A stretch of DNA of 34,381 nt from Acidimicrobiia bacterium. GTDB lineage: Bacteria > Actinomycetota > Acidimicrobiia > IMCC26256 > DASPTH01. The DNA lies in NCBI GenBank assembly GCA_040880805.1, contig JBBDHW010000021.1, positions 1-34,381 on the forward strand. The letters run 5' to 3'. The notes under the pieces were generated by a model that was given only the letters and a program-made list of their open reading frames with translations, had not been told where the DNA came from and searched no databases. Positions 6,720-14,345 of the stretch are shown here, in pieces. Each line of letters starts with the position of its first letter. Position 1 is the stretch's first letter. Position numbers and translations under genes: made by a program.

Positions 6720-7351
6720 GCATGCTCGAGGAGCGACTGCGGGGTGCGCTGCTCGACGAGGCCGCCGGCGTCGAGGAGAGCCCCGATCTCTTCGCACGGG
6801 TGCAGCTCAGCGTGGAGGACGACCGCCGTCGTGCGCGCCAGCGCCGACGCGGCGGGTGGGTCCTCGCGTGCGTGTTCGGCGCGCTCGCGGCTGTGCTCTT
6901 CGCAACAACCGACTACCAGGAGGGAGCCGTCGTCATGGACTGGTGGGTGCTCGAGGTGCTCACCGATGTCGTGTTGCTCGTGATCGCGCTCTGGCTCGGA
7001 CCGCTCATCAAACGGTTCGGCAAGAGCTACGCCGCCGACGTGTTCCGTGCGAACCCGCGAACCGGCAAGAGCTTCATCGTGCTCACCGACATCGCGTACT
7101 ACCTCATCTTCATGTCGTACATCTTGTTCACCATGAGCTTCGAGCCGAAGGGTTCGTGGGGCGAGACGGTCACGGCCGCGCAGCTGCAACACGAGACCGC
7201 GCGTGTCGCGGGCATCCTGTTGATCATCGGGCTATTGCACGGGCTCAACCTGCTCGCGCTCCCCGTGATCGGTCGGCTGCTCACCCTCAACCGGCAGCTC
7301 GACGAGTCGGCAACGCCGACCGCGCCGCGACCGCCGGACCCGAGCTCGTAG
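6716..7351 (+). CDS. four-helix membrane protein coupled to the sigma factor, possible anti-sigma regulator
   Basis: GTG 6716 is chosen over ATG 6722 because GAGGAG at 6703-6708 is at the right distance and the GTG overlaps the sigma stop as GTGA. The 211-residue product has a ~40-residue charged N-terminus (LEERLRGALLDEAAGVEE, then a basic RRRARQRRR). Four hydrophobic helices follow, at about residues 45-62, 78-102, 124-145 and 166-190. The acidic cytosolic N-terminus and the position suggest a sigma-factor regulator. No zinc-binding HxxxCxxC motif is present, so it is not a classical ZAS anti-sigma factor. The assignment is positional. Confidence 0.72.
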   Translation: MSMLEERLRGALLDEAAGVEESPDLFARVQLSVEDDRRRARQRRRGGWVLACVFGALAAVLFATTDYQEGAVVMDWWVLEVLTDVVLLVIALWLGPLIKRFGKSYAADVFRANPRTGKSFIVLTDIAYYLIFMSYILFTMSFEPKGSWGETVTAAQLQHETARVAGILLIIGLLHGLNLLALPVIGRLLTLNRQLDESATPTAPRPPDPSS

Positions 7352-7362
7352 GAACCGCGCAC

Positions 7363-8550
7363 GTGCTCCTCCTGGCGCCGCTCGCGGCGCTCCTCGTCGT
7401 GGGAATGGTCGTCGCTCTCACCGGCGCGCGGAGCATCGCGACGCGGCGAACGAGGCACCCGTCGGAGAGCGGCGTCGCGGCCGGGGTGGTGCTGGTCGGG
7501 ATCGCGGTCGGCGTCGTCCTCGTGGTCGGCGTGTTCGTGCTGGTCGTCGGCCGCGGCGGGGAGACCGATGAACCCGGTGGCCGCCGAGAACGGGTTCCGG
7601 CAGCCGCCGAGACGGGCGCCGACCGACCGGCGGAGACCCGTTCGGCGGCGACGTCGGCGTTGGCGGCTCGTGAGCCCACACTGCGCGAGCTCGAGACCGG
7701 GACCCGTGAGGTGGTCGTCACTGCACCGACCGGCGACGGGTTCCCGGCTCCCGAGGTGGTCGACGAGATCGACGGCAGAGTGGTGCTGCGAGTGAGCGCG
7801 TTCGGCTTCGAGCCGTCCGTGAGCGGACGGGTGGAGCAGTGCGTGGCGACTCGCACGGGAGTCGACCGGTGCGGCAACCACTTCCGCGTTCAGTTCGACG
7901 TCGCCGGGGCGGCGCGCTTTCAGTATCTCGTGGGAGATCGGTACCTCGGTGCGGGCGCGCCGACGTGCGGAACGGGCGCCATCGGGTGCGTCGTCCGGCT
8001 CACGGATGGCACCACGACCGCCATGGTGAGCACCGTGTTCGGCCGCCCTGTGGGCCGTAGCCGGGTGACGATGACGCCGCGCCCGACCGCGCTCGCGTCG
8101 GGCGAGCGCGTGGAGGTGTCGCTCTCCGGGTTCACACAAGGCGATGCCGCGCGTGTGACGGTGTGCGCGGCGCCGGCGACGACCGGGAAGCGCCGATGCG
8201 GCACTCCCGGCCCGGTCGCGCGTGTGCGGATCGGCGACAACGGCGCCGCGACGACGCGGCTCGTGCTCCGAGAAGAGGACGTGGGATCCGAGCGGGTCGC
8301 GTGTGGTCGGGACACACCCTGCGCGATCATCGTGACCACCGACTCGGGTGTCGCGACCGTCCCGCCGGTCGAGATCACGTTCGCGTCGGGTCCCGGCACG
8401 TCGTACGACGCGACCCGGCTGGCGCTCGGGCTCGCGCTGGCCGCGATCCTGCTCGGGGTCGCCGTCCTCCTCGTGCGCACGACCGACTGGCGCAAGCCGT
8501 CGGAGGCCGAGACGCCCGTGATGGACGCGGCGCCGCTCGCCGACCTCTGA
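7363..8550 (+). CDS. membrane-anchored protein with two neocarzinostatin-like domains
   Basis: Start GTG 7363 is 11 nt after the preceding stop and has AGGAA 8 nt upstream. The 395-residue protein has two N-terminal hydrophobic helices (2-22, 39-65), a linker, two beta-rich domains (~117-226 and ~235-350), and a final helix (~353-376) before a short tail. The second domain follows neocarzinostatin closely: TMTP, then ASGERVEVSLSGF, a first Cys pair, IGDNGAATTRLVL, a second Cys pair in ACGRDTPC, and VEITF at the end. The first has the same Cys-Cys/Cys-Cys arrangement. In neocarzinostatin this immunoglobulin-like fold carries an enediyne; in other actinomycete proteins the ligand is unknown. 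Third gene of the sigma unit. Confidence 0.75.
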   Translation: MLLLAPLAALLVVGMVVALTGARSIATRRTRHPSESGVAAGVVLVGIAVGVVLVVGVFVLVVGRGGETDEPGGRRERVPAAAETGADRPAETRSAATSALAAREPTLRELETGTREVVVTAPTGDGFPAPEVVDEIDGRVVLRVSAFGFEPSVSGRVEQCVATRTGVDRCGNHFRVQFDVAGAARFQYLVGDRYLGAGAPTCGTGAIGCVVRLTDGTTTAMVSTVFGRPVGRSRVTMTPRPTALASGERVEVSLSGFTQGDAARVTVCAAPATTGKRRCGTPGPVARVRIGDNGAATTRLVLREEDVGSERVACGRDTPCAIIVTTDSGVATVPPVEITFASGPGTSYDATRLALGLALAAILLGVAVLLVRTTDWRKPSEAETPVMDAAPLADL

Positions 8551-8606
8551 AGTACTCCGCACAGCGTTGTTCTTCGTCGCGAACGCGGCCGAGCCGACGG
8601 CTTCGT

Positions 8607-8612
8607 TACGCT
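8607..8612 (+). promoter_or_regulatory. -10 element of a probably leaderless promoter
   Basis: TACGCT lies exactly 6 nt before GTG 8619, and no ribosome site is present. This supports both a transcription start at or beside the GTG and the choice of that start codon. Confidence 0.45.
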
Positions 8613-8618
8613 CCCCCT

Positions 8619-9446
8619 GTGGAGTCGTCGGTGGCGCGGGTCTCGTTCACCTTGATCGACGCGTCGCGGCATACGCCGGCGAACGGCTCGTACGTGGGTG
8701 CACCCGACCGGACCTTGGAGACCGTCGTGTCATATCCCACCCGGGGCGCACGCGCGCTGAACGGACTGTTGCCGCTCGTCCTCTTCGCAACTGGCTACGG
8801 CGGTACGGCGACGAACTACACAGGGCTCTACGACCATTGGGTGAAGGCCGGGTATGTGGTGGCAGCACCGAGCTTTCCGCTCTCCCGGCAAGACGCCCCG
8901 GGCGGTACCAGTGGCGCGGATCTCGCGAGCCAGGCCGGAGACGTCGGCTTCGTGAGCAGCGAGGTTCTGAAGCTCGCCCGCACGAAAGACTCGGAGCTGT
9001 ACGGGCTCGTCGACCCCGATCGTATCGCTCTCGCCGGGAAATCCTTCGGGGCGATCACGGTGTTCGATGCGGGCTACAACCCGGCGGAGCAGGTCCCGAA
9101 CATCAAGGCGGTCATCGCCATGACCGGCGTAGCAACCGAGGGGCCGCAGTTCGGGACCATCGACACGCCACTCCTCCTCGTGCACGGCGACGCCGACGCG
9201 TTGGTCCCGAGCAGCGCCAGCCAGGCGGTGTACGAGCGAGCCCGGTCGCCGAAGTTCTTCGTCGAGCTCTTCGGCCAGGACCATGTCAGCGCGTTCCACG
9301 GGGGCTCGTCGCCCGCGGAAATCGTCGTCGAGCGCACGACCATCGAGTTTCTCGATTGCTACGTAAAGGGCGAGCAAGCAGCCCTCCATCGCCTGCAACG
9401 CGCCGGCGACGTCTCGAGTGTCGCGTCGATCGAAGCAGCCCCGTAG
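8619..9446 (+). CDS. alpha/beta hydrolase (PAF-acetylhydrolase/chlorophyllase-like esterase)
   Basis: The 275-residue protein has the nucleophile elbow GKSFG with Ser142, an acid candidate in HGDADAL (Asp191 or Asp193), and His222 in QDHVSAF, giving a full catalytic triad. An oxyanion-type stretch, LVLFATGYGG, lies near residue 50. No signal peptide is seen, so it is probably cytosolic. GTG 8619 is preferred because a -10 hexamer sits 6 nt upstream and the domain begins at once. Upstream in-frame codons run into the previous gene without coding character. An SDR gene follows 20 nt downstream and may share its transcript. Substrate not determinable. Confidence 0.82.
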   Translation: MESSVARVSFTLIDASRHTPANGSYVGAPDRTLETVVSYPTRGARALNGLLPLVLFATGYGGTATNYTGLYDHWVKAGYVVAAPSFPLSRQDAPGGTSGADLASQAGDVGFVSSEVLKLARTKDSELYGLVDPDRIALAGKSFGAITVFDAGYNPAEQVPNIKAVIAMTGVATEGPQFGTIDTPLLLVHGDADALVPSSASQAVYERARSPKFFVELFGQDHVSAFHGGSSPAEIVVERTTIEFLDCYVKGEQAALHRLQRAGDVSSVASIEAAP

Positions 9447-9466
9447 CTCAGCCCTAGGAGCAGATA

Positions 9467-10312
9467 ATGGAGGACAAGATCGCTTTCGTCACTGGCGCGA
9501 GCCGCGGGATCGGCAAGGCCATCGCGATCGAACTGGCCGCCGGTGGCTACGACGTCGCCATCACGGCGCGCACCGTGCACGAGGGCGACGCCCGTGAGCA
9601 CAGCTCGACGCTCAAGCGTTCGGACACGAGCGCGCTGCCCGGTTCGCTCGACTCCACCGCGGATCTCGTCCGATCGGCCGGACAGCGCTGCATGACCCTC
9701 CCCGCAGACTTGCTCGATCACCCGTCGCTGGTGTCGGCGGCCGACACGGTGCTCGCGGAGTGGGGCGGCATCGACGTCCTCGTGAACAACGGCCGATACG
9801 TCGGGCCCGGTCACATGGACTTCATCCTCGACACTCCCGTGCGTGTGTTGCGCGATCACCTCGAGGCGAATGCGCTCGCGCCCGTCGTGCTCATCAAGAC
9901 GATCGTGCCGCGCATGGCGGAGCGCGGTTCCGGCACCGTCATCAACATCACGTCCGGCGCGGGCTACGGAGACCCCCCGGCACCTGCCGGGCAGGGCGGC
10001 TGGGGGCTGGGCTACGCGTTCAGCAAGGGGGCACTGCATCGCATTGCCGGTGTGCTCGCGCTGGAAACGCAGGATCTCGGCGTGCGCGCGTACAACGTGC
10101 AACCCGGCTTCATCGCGACCGAGCGGATCGCGCAGGACATGGCCGCGTTCGGCTTCGACGCGTCCACGGGCGCGCCGGGTGCCGTCATCGGCAAGGTGTG
10201 CCGCTGGCTCCTGGAGTCGCCCGACGCCGCGCAGTACAACGGTCAGTGCATCCAGGCACAAGAGCTGTGCAGCGAGCTCGGCCTGTTGCCGGGCTGGTCG
10301 CTCACCGGTTGA
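9467..10312 (+). CDS. short-chain dehydrogenase/reductase (SDR)
   Basis: The 281-residue protein has the classical SDR cofactor motif TGASRGIG (9-16), a variant NNG at the NNAG position (VLVNNGRYVG), ITSGAG with the catalytic serine, and Tyr183-x3-Lys187 in YAFSK. The position after the second strand, ITARTVHEG, with a basic residue, suggests NADP(H) preference. A ~30-residue insertion with serine-rich sequence follows that strand, which is longer than usual. AGGAG 9 nt upstream of ATG 9467 is a good ribosome site. It lies 20 nt after the esterase gene and probably forms an operon with it. Substrate unknown. Confidence 0.9.
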   Translation: MEDKIAFVTGASRGIGKAIAIELAAGGYDVAITARTVHEGDAREHSSTLKRSDTSALPGSLDSTADLVRSAGQRCMTLPADLLDHPSLVSAADTVLAEWGGIDVLVNNGRYVGPGHMDFILDTPVRVLRDHLEANALAPVVLIKTIVPRMAERGSGTVINITSGAGYGDPPAPAGQGGWGLGYAFSKGALHRIAGVLALETQDLGVRAYNVQPGFIATERIAQDMAAFGFDASTGAPGAVIGKVCRWLLESPDAAQYNGQCIQAQELCSELGLLPGWSLTG

Positions 10313-10370
10313 GCGTCGCCTCCACGACCGTCGCCTCAAGCGACATGGCGGGCGTGCCGATAGCTGGCGC

Positions 10371-10682
10371 ATGGGAGGATCCGCGGGTCTCACGATTGCC
10401 TTGGCCTTCGCGCTCGCGTTGGTTCCGTTCGGGCTCTGGACGTGGTGGATGGTCCGCGCCGATCGCAGCGTGCGCGACGCACGGCCGGCCAGCGCGACCG
10501 ACGCAGACGTGCGTCCCCTGCCGGGACCGGAGCCGGAGCCGCAGGTGGCGCTCGTACGCTTGGGGTCCTACTGCCGGGTTCCCGGATCGATCGGGTTCGC
10601 ACCATCGGGCGCGGCACTGGTGTGCACCGCATCGGCGCCCGGCGCACCGCCGCGCTGGCGCCGCTTCCAGACTGCCGCCTGA
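10371..10682 (+). CDS. small membrane-anchored protein of unknown function
   Basis: The 103-residue protein has one N-terminal hydrophobic helix (residues 5-25, GLTIALAFALALVPFGLWTWW) and a proline-rich linker. A short C-terminal motif follows, with paired cysteines in YCRVPGSIGFAPSGAALVC and ending PPRWRRFQ. Such Cys-x(n)-G-x2-L-x-C ... RWRR endings are frequent at the C-terminus of actinomycete secreted proteins. ATG 10371 is the start nearest the helix; it lacks a clear ribosome site. The gene is small and could be questioned, but its composition is protein-like and it fills the gap between two firm genes. Confidence 0.55.
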   Translation: MGGSAGLTIALAFALALVPFGLWTWWMVRADRSVRDARPASATDADVRPLPGPEPEPQVALVRLGSYCRVPGSIGFAPSGAALVCTASAPGAPPRWRRFQTAA

Positions 10683-10758
10683 GCGGCGCAAATCGCGAGC
10701 GTCGGCCGAGCACTCGGCGTAGCGTCGTTCGCCTCTGGAGTACCCGTCGCTCTACCCC

Positions 10759-11844
10759 GTGACGCTCACCGGTGAGCGCATCACATTGCGCGAGCTCACC
10801 GTCGACGACGCGCCGGCCGCGTTCGAGTGGGGCGGCGATGCCGACTGGTTCCGGTACCTCCCCGTCGAGCACGTCGCGACCGTCGAGGAGGAACGAGCAT
10901 TTCTGGCGGCGCGCGAAGTCGAGGCGCAGGAGCAACCGCGCGTGCAGTACAGCCTCGGCGTCGTGTGGAACGCGACCGATGAGCTCATCGGAAGCGTGCG
11001 CCTCGGTATCAGCTCGCGGTCGCATCGCGGCGGAGACATGGGCTACGGAGTACGGCGCGACCTCTGGGGGCGCGGCATCACCACCGAGGCTGCCGGGCTG
11101 CTCCTCGACTTCGGCTTCGGCCCGCTCGGCTTGCACCGCATCTTCGCGGTCCATCATCCCGACAACGTCGGGTCGGGCCGCGTCATGCAGAAGCTCGGTA
11201 TGCGGTTCGAGGGGCGTCAGCGCGATCACATGTACGCGCACGGCGCGTGGCGCGACTCGCTCGCCTACGCGATCCTGGAAGACGAGTGGCAGCCGGGCCA
11301 ACACGTTGCGGTCACGGCGCATCAGGCTCCGATGCGCGCGCTCGACCTCCGATGCGATCGCGATCTCATCCTCGAGTTACATGTGCTCGCCAGCTACGAG
11401 AGCGAGACCCCGATCTCTCGTGTCCTGACCCTCGACGAATGGCGCACCAAGTGGCTCGCCACCGAGCAGCCGGGACAATTCCTCGACACGATTCTCGACG
11501 TATTGGCCGACCCGCGCGCGTTCTCCACAGTCTGGGAGGAGGACGGCCGCGCCGTCGGATACGCGTACGCACGGATCACGGAGGCTCCCGGGTTCGCGAC
11601 GATCGCGGAGTTCGGCGACGTGGCGATCCTTCCGGAATATCAGCGTCGCGGCATTGGGCGCGCACTGTTCCGCGCGATCGAAACGCACGCGATCGAGCAC
11701 GGCGCCGACATCCTCCGGTCTTCCGCCGGCATCGAGAATGTCGCGTCGCAGCGCCTTCACGAGCGCGCCGGATGGCAGCGGCACGAGATCGGCTACGAGA
11801 AGGACCTCCATCGTCGCGACGCTGACCGGCGTACAGGCGGATAG
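10759..11844 (+). CDS. tandem GNAT acetyltransferase (RimJ/RimL-like plus second GNAT domain)
   Basis: The 361-residue protein has two acetyltransferase domains. The N-terminal one (about 1-175) is RimJ/RimL type: LTGERITLRELTVDDA, then MGYGVRRDLWGRGITTEAAG as the acetyl-CoA loop, GLHRIFAVHHPDNVGSGRVM, and KLGMRFEG. The C-terminal one (about 190-350) has IAEFGDVAILPEYQRRGIGR with the Q/RxxGxG/A acetyl-CoA motif, and NVASQRLHERAGW. Each domain alone is usual; the fusion doubles the typical ~170-residue length. GTG 10759 starts right at the first strand. Substrates could be protein N-termini or small amines; the sequence does not say which. Confidence 0.85.
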   Translation: MTLTGERITLRELTVDDAPAAFEWGGDADWFRYLPVEHVATVEEERAFLAAREVEAQEQPRVQYSLGVVWNATDELIGSVRLGISSRSHRGGDMGYGVRRDLWGRGITTEAAGLLLDFGFGPLGLHRIFAVHHPDNVGSGRVMQKLGMRFEGRQRDHMYAHGAWRDSLAYAILEDEWQPGQHVAVTAHQAPMRALDLRCDRDLILELHVLASYESETPISRVLTLDEWRTKWLATEQPGQFLDTILDVLADPRAFSTVWEEDGRAVGYAYARITEAPGFATIAEFGDVAILPEYQRRGIGRALFRAIETHAIEHGADILRSSAGIENVASQRLHERAGWQRHEIGYEKDLHRRDADRRTGG

Positions 11845-11873
11845 CCTGATCAGACCGTCGACCAGGGGTCGCG

Positions 11874-12587
11874 ATGGGATTCTGGGAACGGCGCCGCCAA
11901 CGTGCTGCCACGCGCGCGGCGCAACAGACCGCCGCAGCGCGGCGCGCCACGGACGCGAACTGGCAATCGGAGCGCGCGCAGCTCGTCGACATGATCCGCG
12001 ACGCGGACCAGTTCAACGGCTTCACGCGAGCCGAAGCACCCGACCTCACGGTGCAGCTTACGAAGGACGAGCGCGTGCTCGGCGTGCTGCAAGGTTGCGC
12101 GCTGCTCGAACCGCGGCGCGCGCCCGGTCACTACTCCGGCGGCTACCAGGGCTTCTCGTTCAAGATCGCGAAGGGCGTGCGGTACCACGTCGGCGGCTCA
12201 CGCGGCACGTTCGTTCCGGGTGACGAGCAACCGACGGTGATCGACCAGGGTGTGATCACGATCACGACGCGGCGGGTGATCTTCCAAGGCGCCAAGCAGG
12301 CCCGCGAGTGGAGCTTCGCAAAGCTGTTGGGCGTGCAGCACGATCCGGTGCGCCCATGGACGGCGATCTCGGTGTCGAACCGTCAGAAGGTCTCCGGTTT
12401 CCTGTACGACCGCGACCACACGGAAGACATCCGCTTCCGGCTCACCCTCGCACTGGCGATCTTCAACGACGGCCGCGGGGCGCTGGCGGCCGACCTGAAG
12501 CGCCAACTCGCCGAGCACGACGCCGAGCGCTCGAGCGGGCCGGCCGCACTACCAGGCGCCGCGGACAGGGGACTTTCAGCAGGCTGA
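11874..12587 (+). CDS. PH-like domain protein of unknown function
   Basis: The 237-residue soluble protein has a basic, glutamine/alanine-rich helical N-terminus (RRRQRAATRAAQQTAAARR). A central beta-rich region (~60-190) resembles bacterial PH-like folds: LTKDERVLGVLQG, VIDQGVITITTRRVIFQG, EWSFAKLLGVQHD, and WTAISVSNRQKVSGFLY. The pattern of a threshold residue, then VITxRRVxFxG and exxxxkLxgVxHD, recurs in actinomycete proteins of this kind. AGGGG about 6 nt before ATG 11874 is the ribosome site. A strong hairpin spans its stop codon. Function unknown. Confidence 0.75.
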   Translation: MGFWERRRQRAATRAAQQTAAARRATDANWQSERAQLVDMIRDADQFNGFTRAEAPDLTVQLTKDERVLGVLQGCALLEPRRAPGHYSGGYQGFSFKIAKGVRYHVGGSRGTFVPGDEQPTVIDQGVITITTRRVIFQGAKQAREWSFAKLLGVQHDPVRPWTAISVSNRQKVSGFLYDRDHTEDIRFRLTLALAIFNDGRGALAADLKRQLAEHDAERSSGPAALPGAADRGLSAG

Positions 12588-12596
12588 CTGTCCCCT
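12567..12596 (+). terminator. hairpin spanning the stop codon of the PH-like gene
   Basis: AGGGGAC (12567-12573) pairs with GTCCCCT (12590-12596), and inside it TCAGC (12576-12580) pairs with GCTGA (12583-12587). The stop TGA at 12585-12587 is in the inner stem. No T-run follows, so it may slow transcription or protect the 3' end rather than act as a classical intrinsic terminator. Confidence 0.45.
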
Positions 12597-12662
12597 CAGG
12601 CCCATCTCAGGCGCAGGAGGTCACGATGGAGGGCGATTCACCCCAGACAGGGAGGCACCACT

Positions 12663-13367
12663 GTGAGCGACGACACGCCGGCGGGCGACACCGAACCTGC
12701 ACCGCAGGCCGAGGAACCGGCGGCGGCGGCCGGCGAACCCACGCCTGAGCCCGCGATCGCGGAGCCGGTCACGGCCGAGTCCGTGGTGGCGCCGGCAGCA
12801 GCCGCGGCCGCACCCCCGCCGGAAGGTCGAGGAGGGATCCTGCTGCCGACGTGGGTGGCGGTCGTGCTCGCCGTCCTCCTCATCGGTGGGGTCGGCTTCG
12901 CGATCGGCTACTGGACCGGCGACGACGGCGACTCCGACGAGAGGAATGCCGACAGCGGCCAGACCGTCCCGAACCGCCAGGGTCCCTTCGGGAACGTCCC
13001 CGGAAACAACCTGCCGAACCGCGGCACGCCGCCGAACGGCAACGGGAACAACGGGAACGGGCAGACCACCGCGCAGACCGCGTTCCTCGGTGTGTCGGTC
13101 GAGAGCGCCGACAACAGCGGTGGCGCGCGCGTGACGAGCGTGCAGTCGACGAGCCCTGCCGCCAGCGCGGGCCTGAAGACCGGCGACGTGATCACGAAGG
13201 TCGGTGACACCAACATCCAGAGCGATGCCGACCTGATCCGCGCGATCCGCAACCACGAACCCGGCGACGAAGTCACGATCACCTACACGCGCGACGGCAA
13301 TTCCGCTCAGGCGAAGGTGACGCTCGGCAATCGCTCGGACGCGACGCGTAGCTCGGTCCCCTCCTGA
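12663..13367 (+). CDS. membrane-anchored PDZ domain protein without protease domain
   Basis: The 234-residue protein has a long acidic, Ala/Pro/Glu-rich cytosolic N-terminus (1-57), one transmembrane helix (~59-82, LPTWVAVVLAVLLIGGVGFAIGY), an Asn/Gly/Pro-rich linker (~95-135), and a PDZ domain (~138-222). The PDZ has the carboxylate-binding loop FLGVSV, then SPAASAGLKTGDVITKVGDTNI and the strand EVTITYTRDG. This is the C-terminal half of an HtrA/DegP-type protein, but the trypsin-like domain with His-Asp-Ser is absent. GTG 12663 follows GGGAGG at a good distance. It probably binds C-termini or presents substrates outside the membrane; this is inferred from the domain. Confidence 0.82.
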   Translation: MSDDTPAGDTEPAPQAEEPAAAAGEPTPEPAIAEPVTAESVVAPAAAAAAPPPEGRGGILLPTWVAVVLAVLLIGGVGFAIGYWTGDDGDSDERNADSGQTVPNRQGPFGNVPGNNLPNRGTPPNGNGNNGNGQTTAQTAFLGVSVESADNSGGARVTSVQSTSPAASAGLKTGDVITKVGDTNIQSDADLIRAIRNHEPGDEVTITYTRDGNSAQAKVTLGNRSDATRSSVPS

Positions 13368-13399
13368 CCGAGCCGCGCGTCGCGCGCACGGCTACCGCC

Positions 13400-13405
13400 T
13401 ATCGT
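13400..13405 (+). promoter_or_regulatory. -10 element before the sulfotransferase gene
   Basis: TATCGT ends 7 nt before ATG 13413, with no ribosome site between them. This favours the ATG over the in-frame GTG at 13404, which would overlap the hexamer. Confidence 0.45.
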
Positions 13406-13412
13406 GCTGCGC

Positions 13413-14345
13413 ATGGCTGAGGCCGCCCCGCGTACCGATGCCGTGATCGCCGGCGTCAACAAGGCGGGCAGCACATCGCTCTTCGTCTCGCTGTCGACGC
13501 ACCCGGAGGTAGCTCCGTCCGCGATCAAGGAGACGCGCTACTTCCTCCCTGCGCGGTACGGGCAGCCACTCGAGCCGTTCTCCGTGTACGAGAACTACTT
13601 CCACGACGTGGCCGATCGGCCGGTGCGGCTCGAGGCCACGCCGAACTACCTCTACGGTGGGGCGGCGGTGGCCACGAAGATGCGCGAGCTGCTCACGAAC
13701 CCGCGCATCATCGTCATGCTGCGCGAACCGGTGAGCCGCGCGCTTTCGTTCTTCTCGTACCAGAAGGTGCGCCTCCGGATCCCTGCCGATCTGTCGATCA
13801 CCGACTACCTGGCCGCGGCCGATGCGCTCACCGACGCCGACTTCCGCGATCCCGAGAACGAGAAGTACATGGCGTTTCGCGGCGGCTGCTACGCCGGCTA
13901 CCTGCCGCCATGGCTCGACACATTCGGCACCGACCAACTGCGGATCGTGTGGTTCGAGGAGCTCGTCTCCGATCCTGCCGCCGTGATCGATCCGCTCGCC
14001 GCGTGGATCGGGCTCGACCCTCTGCAGTTCCCCGACGGCGCGCTCAGCTCCGAGAACCGCACCACCGGGTTCAAGAACAAGGCCTTCCAGAGGTTGGCGT
14101 TGAACACCAACGATCGGCTGGAGCGCGCGTTCCGGCGCCACCCCGATCTCAAGCGCAAGTTGCGCGCGTTCTACTACAAGCTGAACGGCACCCCGGTCGC
14201 CGACGAAATCCCCGTCACCGTGCGTGACGAGCTCGCCGAGCGTTACCGCGAGCCGAACGCGCGGCTTGCCGCCCAGCTCGGACGCGCGGGCATCGCGATT
14301 CCCCCCTGGCTCTCCGGTCAGCGTCGATCGGCCGACCGCGCGTAG
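13413..14345 (+). CDS. PAPS-dependent sulfotransferase
   Basis: The 310-residue protein has the 5'-phosphosulfate loop GVNKAGSTS (14-22) right after the first strand. It has the 3'-phosphate-binding segment IIVMLREPVSRALSFF around residue 100, with Arg and Ser in the expected places. Downstream similarity to the bacterial and NDST-like sulfotransferases (Sulfotransfer_1/3) includes YLPPWLDTFG, LRIVWFEELVSDP and FKNKAFQ. It would transfer sulfate from PAPS to a sugar, lipid or small molecule; the acceptor cannot be read. The 3' end overlaps the convergent phosphatase-fold membrane gene by 28 nt. Confidence 0.85.
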   Translation: MAEAAPRTDAVIAGVNKAGSTSLFVSLSTHPEVAPSAIKETRYFLPARYGQPLEPFSVYENYFHDVADRPVRLEATPNYLYGGAAVATKMRELLTNPRIIVMLREPVSRALSFFSYQKVRLRIPADLSITDYLAAADALTDADFRDPENEKYMAFRGGCYAGYLPPWLDTFGTDQLRIVWFEELVSDPAAVIDPLAAWIGLDPLQFPDGALSSENRTTGFKNKAFQRLALNTNDRLERAFRRHPDLKRKLRAFYYKLNGTPVADEIPVTVRDELAERYREPNARLAAQLGRAGIAIPPWLSGQRRSADRA

